From NCBI RefSeq assembly GCF_009932335.1, contig NZ_BLJF01000001.1, positions 744,001 to 808,000 of the forward strand: a stretch of DNA of 64,000 nucleotides. The letters run 5' to 3'. Origin of the DNA: Pseudomonas asiatica. GTDB lineage: Bacteria; Pseudomonadota; Gammaproteobacteria; Pseudomonadales; Pseudomonadaceae. Below, one piece after another: positions 28,176 to 37,352 of this stretch (positions are counted from its first letter, which is position 1; each line of letters starts with the position of its first letter). The translations under genes were made by a program, and so were the position numbers. The notes under the pieces were generated by a model. It saw only the letters and a program-made list of their open reading frames with translations. It was not told where the DNA came from and searched no databases.

Positions 28176-29378
28176 GTGAGACGTAAATTCCTGCTGCTGC
28201 TGGAAATGGGCTTGATCCTCGCCGGCCTTGCCGTGGGCTGGTCCGCCTGGAAAGTCAACTCGGTCCTGGAGCAGCCTCTGCACGTGACGCAGGAGCGCCT
28301 GCTGGACGTGCCCAATGGCACCACCCCCAACCGCATGTTCTATCGCATGCAGAACGAAGGGTTGCTCGACGACGCCGTCTGGTTGCGCCTGTACTGGCGT
28401 TTCAACATGGCCGGCACCCCTCTGCACACCGGTGAGTATCGCCTGACCCCCGGCATGACCGTGGAGCAGCTGTTCGATGCCTGGCGTCGAGCCGACGTGG
28501 TGCAGTACAACCTCACCCTGGTCGAAGGCTGGACCTTCCGCCAGGTGCGCGCGGCCGTGGCCAAGCATGAAAAGATCAAGCACACCCTGGACGGGCTGTC
28601 CGATTCGGAAGTGATGGACAAGCTCGGCCATACCGGGGTGTTCCCTGAAGGGCGCTTCTTCCCGGACACCTATCGCTTCGTGCGCGGCATGACCGACGTC
28701 GAGTTGCTGCAGCAGGCCTATATGCGCCTGGACGAAGTGTTGGCCAAGGAGTGGGCCGAGCGCACCACCGACCTGCCATACCGCGACCCGTACCAGGCGC
28801 TGATCATGGCTTCACTGGTGGAGAAGGAAACCGGCATTCCTCAGGAGCGCGGGCAGATCGCCGGCGTTTTCGTGCGGCGCCTGCGCCTGGGCATGATGCT
28901 GCAGACCGACCCTACGGTGATCTACGGCATGGGTGAGCGCTACAACGGCAAGATCACCCGCGCCGACCTGCGCGAGCCGACGCCCTACAACACCTACACC
29001 ATCACCGGCCTGCCGCCGACCCCGATCGCCATGGTCGGTCGCGAAGCGATTCACGCGGCGCTCAACCCGTCCGATGGCACCAGCCTGTACTTCGTCGCCC
29101 GTGGCGATGGCAGCCATGTGTTTTCCGACGACCTCGACGACCACAACTCGGCGGTGCGCGAGTTCCAGCTCAAGCGCCGTGCGGACTACCGCTCCAGCCC
29201 CGCGCCGCAATCGCAGCCAGAGCAACAGACGCAACCAGGTGCCGACGAGGCCGAACAACCCGAAGCCCCTGCCGACGAGTCTACCGTGCAGCCAGCGCCC
29301 GACCAGCCGCCTGTGCAGGACGCCCCAGCCGGCGGCGCGCAAGCGGCCGAACGGCCGATGTCTGACGAACAACATTAA
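28176..29378 (+). CDS. mltG: Endolytic transglycosylase MltG
   Basis: A 400-residue inner-membrane lytic transglycosylase thought to end glycan strand growth. It starts with GTG (VRRKFLLLLEMGLILAG) and has one N-terminal membrane helix. The YceG domain has the catalytic EKETG motif at about residues 216-220. A proline/glutamine/glutamate-rich tail of about 60 residues is an unstructured extension beyond the E. coli protein. Confidence 0.95.
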   Translation: MRRKFLLLLEMGLILAGLAVGWSAWKVNSVLEQPLHVTQERLLDVPNGTTPNRMFYRMQNEGLLDDAVWLRLYWRFNMAGTPLHTGEYRLTPGMTVEQLFDAWRRADVVQYNLTLVEGWTFRQVRAAVAKHEKIKHTLDGLSDSEVMDKLGHTGVFPEGRFFPDTYRFVRGMTDVELLQQAYMRLDEVLAKEWAERTTDLPYRDPYQALIMASLVEKETGIPQERGQIAGVFVRRLRLGMMLQTDPTVIYGMGERYNGKITRADLREPTPYNTYTITGLPPTPIAMVGREAIHAALNPSDGTSLYFVARGDGSHVFSDDLDDHNSAVREFQLKRRADYRSSPAPQSQPEQQTQPGADEAEQPEAPADESTVQPAPDQPPVQDAPAGGAQAAERPMSDEQH

Positions 29379-30999
<1,621 letters not shown>

Positions 31000-31029
31000 T
31001 TTTCATTTTTTCATGTGTGTCGTTATCCC

Positions 31030-31812
31030 ATGCTCGTAGATTCCCATTGCCACCTCGACCGTCTGGACCTGAGCGCCCACCAGGGCTCCCTCGATGCTGC
31101 CCTGCAGGCGGCGCGTGAGCGCGGGGTCGGGCATTTCCTGTGTATTGGCGTCAGTGCCGAGAATGCTGGTGCGGTGAAGGCGCTGAGCGAGCGTTACGCC
31201 GATGTCGATTGCTCGGTGGGCGTGCACCCGCTGGACCTGGCGCCGGGCGAAACGCCGGCGCTGGAATGGCTGCTGCGCGAACTGGCTCACCCACATGTGG
31301 TGGCGATTGGAGAAACCGGGCTGGATTACCACTACGAGCCGGAAGCAGCCGAGTTGCAGCAAGCCTCGTTCCGCCTGCACCTGGAGGCCTCGCGGCAGAC
31401 CGGCAAACCGGTGATCGTGCATACCCGTGCGGCGCGTGCCGATACCCTGGCACTGCTGCGCGAGGCCAATCTGCCGCAGGCCGGCGTGCTGCACTGCTTC
31501 ACCGAAGACTGGGACATGGCCAAGGCGGCGCTGGACCTGGGGTATTACATTTCGTTGTCTGGCATCGTTACCTTCCGCAATGCCGATGCCCTGCGTGAAG
31601 TGGCGCGGCAGGTGCCGGTCGATCGTTTGCTGGTGGAAACGGATTCGCCGTACCTGGCGCCGATTCCGTATCGCGGCAAGCCGAATTTGCCGCAGTATGT
31701 GCGTGAGGTGGCGGAGTACGTGGCTTCGTTGCGCGGGGCCAGTTATGAGCAGTTGGCCGAACAGACCACTGCCAACTTCAAGCGTTTGTTCCCGTTGGCG
31801 CGGGTGGCCTGA
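31030..31812 (+). CDS. TatD family metal-dependent hydrolase
   Basis: A 260-residue TIM-barrel hydrolase with a divalent metal site: DSHCHLD at residues 4-10, GETGLDYHY near 98-106, HTRAA, and TDSPYLAP near 205-212. Homologues (TatD, YcfH) are DNases or deoxyribonucleases in DNA repair and fragmentation. E. coli has ycfH at this same place after holB. ATG 31030 is used because the conserved N-terminus begins there; the ribosome site is poor. Confidence 0.93.
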   Translation: MLVDSHCHLDRLDLSAHQGSLDAALQAARERGVGHFLCIGVSAENAGAVKALSERYADVDCSVGVHPLDLAPGETPALEWLLRELAHPHVVAIGETGLDYHYEPEAAELQQASFRLHLEASRQTGKPVIVHTRAARADTLALLREANLPQAGVLHCFTEDWDMAKAALDLGYYISLSGIVTFRNADALREVARQVPVDRLLVETDSPYLAPIPYRGKPNLPQYVREVAEYVASLRGASYEQLAEQTTANFKRLFPLARVA

Positions 31813-31892
31813 CTCGAAGGGTTGCGGGTGAGGGCACCTAGCAGCCCACACGTAATCCCAAAAATGCCCCCAACGCCCCCCTCGAAACACCC

Positions 31893-31928
31893 AAAAAAAA
31901 CCCGGGTTCTGGGGGGGGAATCCGGGTT
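31893..31928 (-). terminator. Terminator of the rgsA sRNA
   Basis: On the minus strand AACCCGG, a 16-nt loop containing eight C, CCGGGTT, then a T-run. On the plus strand there is no T-run after the stem, so it does not serve tatD. Confidence 0.88.
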
Positions 31929-32012
31929 AAGACCATTAGGAGTAAAACAAAGGTACGCGGTCCCTGAGCACCTTTATCGGCGCGCCACTTGGGGGGGATG
32001 CGCCGCGCCAAC
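31893..32012 (-). ncRNA. rgsA: Small RNA, probable RgsA (P16)
   Basis: A gene-free 400-bp gap holds a minus-strand unit. It has a -10 box CTAATACT (32026-32019), a first hairpin (GGCGCG/CGCGCC with a C-rich loop, 32009-31979), and a second hairpin (AAAGGU/ACCUUU, 31975-31949). A single-stranded stretch with ACUCCUAAUGG follows, then a terminator with AACCCGG/CCGGGTT and eight T. Length is about 120 nt. The place, after tatD, matches the remembered site of rgsA (PA2958.1) in P. aeruginosa, an RpoS- and Gac-dependent sRNA reported to repress fis and acpP. The exact 11-nt complement to the acpP ribosome site supports the name. Confidence 0.78.
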
Positions 32013-32018
32013 ACTTCA

Positions 32019-32026
32019 AGTATTAG
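32019..32026 (-). promoter_or_regulatory. RpoS-like -10 element of rgsA
   Basis: Minus-strand CTAATACT resembles the sigma-S extended -10 (CTATACT). It lies about 7 bp before the predicted RNA start, and I see no clear -35, as is common for sigma-S promoters. Confidence 0.5.
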
Positions 32027-32212
32027 TCAGCTTTGGCGCAGTGCCAGTGCATATTGATCGATTTTTAAACAAATTTGGAATACGCCCACGTTTCATTCCT
32101 CCCGCAGCGCATGGCCATAAGCATCGTGAAACACAGACATGCTTGGATGATCCGTGCAATTTCTTGCAAGTTAGGCATAATAAACCGCTTCGATTGTCAT
32201 CCAGTCCTTCCT

Positions 32213-32848
32213 ATGCAGAAAGAACCTCGTAAGGTCCGTGAGTTTCGCCGTCGCGAACAGGAAATCCTCGACACCGCGCTCAAGCTTTTTCTCGAACAGG
32301 GAGAAGACAGCGTCACCGTCGAGATGATCGCCGACGCCGTGGGCATCGGCAAAGGCACGATCTACAAGCACTTCAAGTCCAAGGCGGAGATCTACCTGCG
32401 CCTGATGCTCGACTACGAGCGCGACCTGAACGCGCTGTTGCATTCGGCCGACGTCGATCGCGACAAGGAAGCCCTGTCGCGAGCCTACTTCGAGTTCCGC
32501 ATGCGCGATCCGCAGCGTTACCGGCTGTTCGACCGCCTGGAAGAAAAGGTGGTCAAGGGCAACCAGGTACCGGAAATGGTCGAACAGCTGCACAGCATCC
32601 GTGCCTCCAACTTCGACCGCCTGACCCAGCTGATCAAGGGCCGTATCAGCGAAGGCAAGCTCGAAGACGTGCCGCCGTATTTCCACTATTGCGCCGCCTG
32701 GGCGCTGGTGCACGGCGCCGTGGCGCTTTACCACTCGCCGTTCTGGAGCAATGTGCTGGAGGACCAGGAAGGCTTCTTCCAGTTCCTGATGGACATTGGC
32801 GTGCGCATGGGCAACAAGCGCAAGCGCGACCCGGAACCTTCGAACTGA
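32213..32848 (+). CDS. TetR family regulator
   Basis: A 211-residue regulator. The N-terminal helix-turn-helix is VTVEMIADAVGIGKGTIYKHF at about residues 30-50, followed by a ligand-binding helical domain. The ATG at 32213 (MQKEPRKVREFRR) is chosen because the DNA-binding domain begins there; upstream in-frame starts run through the sRNA promoter region. It corresponds in place to PA2957. No adjacent target gene is obvious, and the ligand is unknown. Confidence 0.9.
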   Translation: MQKEPRKVREFRRREQEILDTALKLFLEQGEDSVTVEMIADAVGIGKGTIYKHFKSKAEIYLRLMLDYERDLNALLHSADVDRDKEALSRAYFEFRMRDPQRYRLFDRLEEKVVKGNQVPEMVEQLHSIRASNFDRLTQLIKGRISEGKLEDVPPYFHYCAAWALVHGAVALYHSPFWSNVLEDQEGFFQFLMDIGVRMGNKRKRDPEPSN

Positions 32849-32876
32849 AGCATCCGCGTTCAGGCAATACGCAGTA

Positions 32877-32975
32877 CCTGTAGGAGCAGCCTTGTGCTGC
32901 GAAAGGGCCGGTACAGCCAGCACACATCTGCATGGCTGTACTGGCCCTTTCGCAGCACAAGGCTGCTCTTACCTA
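32877..32975. repeat. REP-type inverted repeat
   Basis: Arms 'taggagcagccttgtgctgc' (32881) and its near-complement (about 32946-32972) are separated by about 50 bases. Same family as the 9346-9558 element, between tetR and moaA-like genes. Confidence 0.85.
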
Positions 32976-32998
32976 TTTCGGCGATGTGCAGGGCTTGC

Positions 32999-33026
32999 AA
33001 AAACCTGATTTATGAGTCAGGTTTTG
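32999..33026 (+). terminator. Terminator-like hairpin
   Basis: AAAACCTGA and TCAGGTTTT form a 9-bp stem with an 8-nt loop. The T-run is short, so it may be a weak, two-way terminator for tetR. Confidence 0.45.
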
Positions 33027-33057
33027 CCAGCCCCCATCATCCATGCCGGAGTCATTC

Positions 33058-34026
33058 ATGATCGTCGATCGTCAAGGCAGGCGTTTTCGCAACCTGCGCG
33101 TCAGCCTGACGGCTGCCTGTAACTATGCCTGCACCTACTGCGTGCCAGACGGCAAGCGCCTGGTGGCAGCACAGGACGAACTGTCGGCGGAGGCCCTGGC
33201 TCGTGGCGTGGCCTACCTGATCGAAGCCGCCGGCATCGAACGCTTGCGCATCACCGGCGGTGAGCCATTGGTCAGTCCGCGCCTGGATGCTTTCCTGGCC
33301 GCCGTGGCCAAGCTCGACCTTGACGATATCTCGATGACTACCAATGGCCAGTTGCTGGCGCGCAAGTTGCCCCAGTTGCAGGCGGCAGGTATCCGCCGAT
33401 TGAACGTTTCCCTCGACACCCTCGACCCTCAGGCGTTCCGCCGTATTGCCCGGGGCGGCGACTTGGCCAGCGTGCTGGCGGGCATGGAGCGGGCCAGCGC
33501 CATGGGCATGCAGATCAAGGTGAACATGGTGCCGATGCGCGGGCACAACCTCGATCAGGTGCTGCCGCTGCTGGATTATTGCCTTGAGCGCGGCTTCGAA
33601 CTGCGCTTCATCGAGCTCATGCGCATGGGCCACCTGGCCCGTGACCAAAACGTCTTCCTGCAGCAGTTCGTCGGCCTCGACCAACTGCTCGCACTGATTG
33701 CTGGCAAGCATGCCTACGTTCAGGTCGATGCGCCGCTGGACGCCACTGCCTTGCGTTATCAGGTGCCCGGCAGAGGCCACTTCGGCGTGATCGCCAACGA
33801 AAGCGTACCATTCTGCCGCACCTGCTCGCGGCTGCGCCTGTCCTCCACGGGCTGGCTGCATGGCTGCCTGTCGTCGGGCAATCGCCATTTCGTCGGCGAC
33901 CTTCTGGAAAAACCGCGCCATCAGGCGCTGCCGGCGCTGCAGCGCTTGCTGGTAAAGGCCTTGGCAGACAAACAGGACCTGGCGTTTTCCGGCGATGTGA
34001 TGGTGATGAAGGTGATTGGCGGCTGA
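33058..34026 (+). CDS. MoaA-like radical SAM protein
   Basis: A 322-residue homologue of GTP 3',8-cyclase, the first enzyme of molybdopterin synthesis. The radical SAM cluster CNYACTYC has cysteines 21, 25 and 28. The C-terminal second cluster CRTC plus a cysteine 13 residues later (C253, C256, C270) and the terminal GG are both typical of true MoaA. Start 33058 has GGAG 6 nt upstream; ATG 33043 overlaps that site. No other moa gene is nearby, so it is probably a second moaA copy. Confidence 0.85.
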   Translation: MIVDRQGRRFRNLRVSLTAACNYACTYCVPDGKRLVAAQDELSAEALARGVAYLIEAAGIERLRITGGEPLVSPRLDAFLAAVAKLDLDDISMTTNGQLLARKLPQLQAAGIRRLNVSLDTLDPQAFRRIARGGDLASVLAGMERASAMGMQIKVNMVPMRGHNLDQVLPLLDYCLERGFELRFIELMRMGHLARDQNVFLQQFVGLDQLLALIAGKHAYVQVDAPLDATALRYQVPGRGHFGVIANESVPFCRTCSRLRLSSTGWLHGCLSSGNRHFVGDLLEKPRHQALPALQRLLVKALADKQDLAFSGDVMVMKVIGG

Positions 34027-34092
34027 AGCTGGCGCAAAAGCTGCATCCGCCAGCTATTCGCCGGTTTTTCGTCGCCGGCCACTGGAGGAAAG

Positions 34093-34698
34093 ATGCGTAG
34101 CCTGGTTTTGCTGCTGGCGCTGATGGCGTTGGGCGGTTGCATGAATGTCAGCGATATGGGCGAGGGCGTCCGTTACCACATGAGCGATGCCGGTCTGCTG
34201 GACCACAGCGATACCCGTCGCACCCTGTCGATCCGCCTGCAGCCCGATTCGTTCATCTTCATCGGCCAGGGCGCGTTCGTGCCTCCGGGCAAGGGACCGG
34301 TGCCGCGGCAGAACGCGGTGGCCGAGCAGGCCTACAAGAGCTTCGTCGAATATTTCCCGCTGGTACGGCGTGCCCAAGGGCCATTGGGCCTGGAAGAGGC
34401 CATCGCCCAGGCCCGTTCGGTGGGTGCCGACTACGTGCTGTACACCCGCTTCGCGCGCACCGACGACCGCATCGGCAATGGCGACGAGTGGTATGACGAA
34501 CAAGCGGTCGACCGCCTGGGCTGGGACACCGGCGTGGTGCAGATGATGCTCATCGAAACCAGTACCCGCTACCTGATCGACACTGCACGTATCAAGAGCC
34601 GTGGCGGTTTGTTGACGTTCCACGATAAAACCCCGGAGGATTTGCTTGGCGCGCCGATGCGCGAGTACGCTCGTAGCCTTCTGGGTGTGAGTAAATGA
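34093..34698 (+). CDS. DUF4823 lipoprotein
   Basis: A 201-residue predicted lipoprotein. The signal MRSLVLLLALMALGGC ends in a lipobox (LGGC) with C16 as lipidation site and M17 at +2. The rest is a soluble domain with VGADYVLYTRFARTDDR, as in DUF4823. GGAGG precedes the ATG. Function is unknown. It is followed 10 bp later by the DUF1285 gene. Confidence 0.85.
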   Translation: MRSLVLLLALMALGGCMNVSDMGEGVRYHMSDAGLLDHSDTRRTLSIRLQPDSFIFIGQGAFVPPGKGPVPRQNAVAEQAYKSFVEYFPLVRRAQGPLGLEEAIAQARSVGADYVLYTRFARTDDRIGNGDEWYDEQAVDRLGWDTGVVQMMLIETSTRYLIDTARIKSRGGLLTFHDKTPEDLLGAPMREYARSLLGVSK

Positions 34699-34708
34699 GG
34701 CAAGCGTG

Positions 34709-35269
34709 ATGAGCGATTCCGGCAAGGCCAATGATCTTCTGGCGCAGATTCCCAAGGCCAAGGGCCTGCCGCCGGTACATCTGTGGAACCCGGACTTCTG
34801 CGGTGACATCGACATGCGCATCGCCCGTGATGGCACCTGGTATTACCTGGGTACGCCGATCGGTCGCAAGCCGATGGTGCGGCTGTTTTCCACCATCATC
34901 CGCCGCGATGGCGATGACTACTTCCTGATTACCCCGGTAGAGAAGGTGGGCATCCGCGTCGACGATGCGCCGTTCGTGGCCGTGGCGCTTGACGTGGAAG
35001 GTGAGGGTGAGCAGCAGGTGCTGCACTTCACCAGCAATGTCGAGGACCAGGTCGAAGCCGGGCCGGCCAACCCGCTGCGCGTGGTGATCGACGCTGTCAC
35101 GCAGGAGCCATCGCCGTATGTGCTGATACGCAGCAACCTCGAGGCGCTGATTAATCGCAATGTGTTCTACCAGTTGGTAGAGCTGGCGGTGCCGCGCGAG
35201 ATCGACGGGGAAGAGTGGCTTGGGGTCTGGAGCCACGGTGAGTTTTATCCGATCGGACGTAGCAGCTGA
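34709..35269 (+). CDS. DUF1285 family protein
   Basis: A 186-residue soluble protein with PVHLWNPDFCGDIDMRIARDG near the N-terminus and PVEKVGIRVDDAPFVAV in the middle, which are typical of DUF1285. ATG 34709 has GAGG 8 nt upstream; an in-frame GTG at 34706 is less likely. Function is unknown. Probably co-transcribed with the lipoprotein gene. Confidence 0.85.
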   Translation: MSDSGKANDLLAQIPKAKGLPPVHLWNPDFCGDIDMRIARDGTWYYLGTPIGRKPMVRLFSTIIRRDGDDYFLITPVEKVGIRVDDAPFVAVALDVEGEGEQQVLHFTSNVEDQVEAGPANPLRVVIDAVTQEPSPYVLIRSNLEALINRNVFYQLVELAVPREIDGEEWLGVWSHGEFYPIGRSS

Positions 35270-35282
35270 GATATCTGGTGCC

Positions 35283-35328
35283 TGCACCGGCTTCCTCGCG
35301 GGCTTGCCCGCGAAGAGGTCGGCACAGG
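35283..35328. repeat. Single REP unit
   Basis: One palindromic REP (ctcgcgggcttgcccgcgaag core) lies after the DUF1285 gene. Confidence 0.8.
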
Positions 35329-35424
35329 CAATGATCGGCCTCTTGGTTTTTCCCCGAATTGGTCATTTGTCTCTCTGCCCCACAGGCCTAACCTGCAGGC
35401 AATTGCCATCCAGGAGAAGCCCCC

Positions 35425-35841
35425 ATGAAACCGTTTAGCATCATCCTTTTCGCCCTGCTCGCCGCTCAAACCCCTGCCTGGGCGCACGGCGATGCTGCCG
35501 ACCAGGTCAAGGTGCTGCAGCAGCAACAACCCTCGAACGCCCCCGGCAAGAGCGCCGTGATGCTCACCGTCAGCTACGCCCCCGGCCAGGCATCACCTGC
35601 GCATCAGCACCCGGGCGCAGTGATGGCCTACGTGCTGGAAGGGGCAGTGGTATCGAAGCTCGATAACGAGCCGGAGAAAACCTACAAGGCCGGTGAATAC
35701 TGGTACGAAGCCCCGGGTACCGTGCACAGCGTGTCACGCAACGCCAGTCAGAAGCAGTCAGCCAGGTTGCTGGTCTGGAGCCTGGTGGATGAAGGCAGTG
35801 CGGTCACATTGCCCTATCCGGCAGCAGGCTCGGAGCGCTGA
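35425..35841 (+). CDS. Exported cupin-domain protein
   Basis: A 138-residue protein. A signal peptide covers about residues 1-20 (AWA-H cleavage), and a single cupin domain follows. Metal-binding histidines lie in PAHQHPG, and the second cupin motif is PGTVHSVSRN. It is a small periplasmic beta-barrel of unknown substrate. GGAG precedes the ATG. Its last 28 bp overlap the convergent deaminase gene. Confidence 0.87.
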   Translation: MKPFSIILFALLAAQTPAWAHGDAADQVKVLQQQQPSNAPGKSAVMLTVSYAPGQASPAHQHPGAVMAYVLEGAVVSKLDNEPEKTYKAGEYWYEAPGTVHSVSRNASQKQSARLLVWSLVDEGSAVTLPYPAAGSER

Positions 35842-37100
35842 GCCTGCCCCAGCCGGGTTGTAACTTCCTGCATCAGGTTCGGGTCCAGTACCTGGCAAGG
35901 CGCAACCTGCACGTTGCTCGTGTAGAACGGCGGCAGATTTTGCGCCAGTCGAGCAACATCCTTGGCAGTGCAGCCTGTTGGCAGCAATACATATTGCAGG
36001 CTTGAGGGGAAGGACGGCGCGGTGTGCCGTTCCATGGTGGAGCCATACGCGCCAAGGGTCATGACCGCCTCGCTGTCGGCCGGGTCCGGAAAACGGAGCA
36101 GGACGAATGTGCAGAAACGGGGGTGGGTGAGATGCTGGTGTGCTTCGTGGCGGACCTGTGGGTCGTCATGGTTCATCAGGTTCCAGCGCAACGCGGCGTA
36201 GCTGCGAGTGGTCTCCATGAATGCAGTGCGAATGGGGGAGCGCGTTTCGTCACCGCTCAGGCAGGCCAGCAGATTGCCGAATGGGTCCAGCAAGGCTACG
36301 GCATTGCACGTATCTGCCGCGAGCGCTGTGTCGACCAATGGCTCGGCCAGTTCGATGCCGGGCAGCCGAGGGTCTGCACTTTTGCTGCGCAGGCTCCATG
36401 GGCTCAAGCCCGCCAGGGCCTGGCGTACCAGGCTCCGGCTGGGTAGGGTGATCGGGTCCTTCAGGGCAGATGGCGGGAGGCCGGCGTTGCTGCTTTCGTC
36501 GTGCACATGGTTCACGCTGGCCTCGAACAACGAACGGGTAAGGCACATCGTTGCGGCGTCGATGCGTTCGCCAGCGTAGACCGGCCCTTGCGGCGGCCCG
36601 ACATAGTCGCGATCAAAAGGGCTGCCGACAGCATAGTAGCCCCACGTGGCTTGCGCGCGCAGACGAAGTGCGGCCGGCAGGCCGGGGAATTCGAAACGGC
36701 CGTCATGATTGACGCCGGCAAAGGTGTCGAGCGCACTTACGGCAACATTGAAGCCGGCAGTCAGCAAGGCGCCTGCGCACATGGCGCAGGGGTCGAGCGT
36801 GGTGATGACGGTCAGTTCATGCGTGGGGGGGAGGGCAAGGCGCTGCTGGTTGTCGAAATACCAGTCGACCAGCCGGCGCTCACCATGCCCCGCTGGGTCG
36901 CGGAGCCTGAATGCGGGTTGCGCCTGGCTGGCAGAGGGCTCCAGCACGCGATTGTGCAGGGCGATCAGTACCTTTCCAGTGGCATTTTCGATGATGCAGC
37001 CACCCACGGCGAACGTTGCTTGTCGGCTTGCCAGGAGGGCCTGGTTGGCGGCGATTGCTACCGCTTGCTGAGCGTTCTGGGTGAAATCGTTGGCTTTCAT
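35814..37100 (-). CDS. Cytidine-deaminase-fold protein, possibly Bd3614-like nucleic acid deaminase
   Basis: A 428-residue protein. Residues 1-130 carry a deaminase zinc site: H72 and E74 in GHGE and C105/C108 in DPCAMC. The histidine motif is HGE rather than the usual H(A/C)E. A second half of about 280 residues has no motif I know. The ATG at 37100 (MKANDFTQNAQQ) is preferred over a longer in-frame start that runs into the tRNA terminator. It may belong to the Bd3614-type deaminases, which I recall only from domain surveys. It lies between a cupin gene and tRNA-Asn and looks accessory. Confidence 0.72.
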   Translation of the reverse strand: MKANDFTQNAQQAVAIAANQALLASRQATFAVGGCIIENATGKVLIALHNRVLEPSASQAQPAFRLRDPAGHGERRLVDWYFDNQQRLALPPTHELTVITTLDPCAMCAGALLTAGFNVAVSALDTFAGVNHDGRFEFPGLPAALRLRAQATWGYYAVGSPFDRDYVGPPQGPVYAGERIDAATMCLTRSLFEASVNHVHDESSNAGLPPSALKDPITLPSRSLVRQALAGLSPWSLRSKSADPRLPGIELAEPLVDTALAADTCNAVALLDPFGNLLACLSGDETRSPIRTAFMETTRSYAALRWNLMNHDDPQVRHEAHQHLTHPRFCTFVLLRFPDPADSEAVMTLGAYGSTMERHTAPSFPSSLQYVLLPTGCTAKDVARLAQNLPPFYTSNVQVAPCQVLDPNLMQEVTTRLGQAQRSEPAAG

Positions 37101-37172
37101 GCTTGCCTGTGCTCGTCGAGGGATCTCGGACGATACAGCAGCCGTGCGCTGGCATGAGGGGATAAGTGCAAC

Positions 37173-37208
37173 AAAAAACCTCCAGTGCTTGCGCATCTGG
37201 AGGTTTTC
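37173..37208 (-). terminator. Terminator of tRNA-Asn
   Basis: Minus-strand AAAACCTCCAG, an 11-nt loop, CTGGAGG and a T-run directly follow the tRNA gene. Confidence 0.88.
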
Positions 37209-37214
37209 AATGTT

Positions 37215-37290
37215 TGGCTCCGCGACCTGGACTCGAACCAGGGACCCAATGATTAACAGTCATTTGCTCTACCGACTGAGCTATCGCGGA
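37215..37290 (-). tRNA. tRNA-Asn (GTT)
   Basis: A 76-nt gene with acceptor arms TCCGCGA/TCGCGGA, GTT anticodon, a GGTTCGAGTCC T-loop and an encoded CCA. It has its own promoter and terminator. Confidence 0.97.
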
Positions 37291-37300
37291 ATCTGTGCGT

Positions 37301-37328
37301 ATCTTACTGATTGCCCAGGGGAAGTCAA
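37301..37328 (-). promoter_or_regulatory. tRNA-Asn promoter
   Basis: Minus-strand TTGACT (37328-37323), a 16-bp spacer and TAAGAT (37306-37301), 10 bp before the tRNA. Confidence 0.7.
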
Positions 37329-37352
37329 GCCACCCCTAGGCAAAACAATGAG

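Noticed and set aside
31896..31928. Terminator of tatD on the plus strand
   Set aside because: The A-run lies before and no T-run lies after the stem on the plus strand, so it works for minus-strand transcription, which led to the sRNA.
37100..37350. tRNA-Asn as an attachment site of an integrated island
   Set aside because: No integrase gene and no repeated tRNA 3' end were noticed nearby. The only accessory candidate is the deaminase gene.
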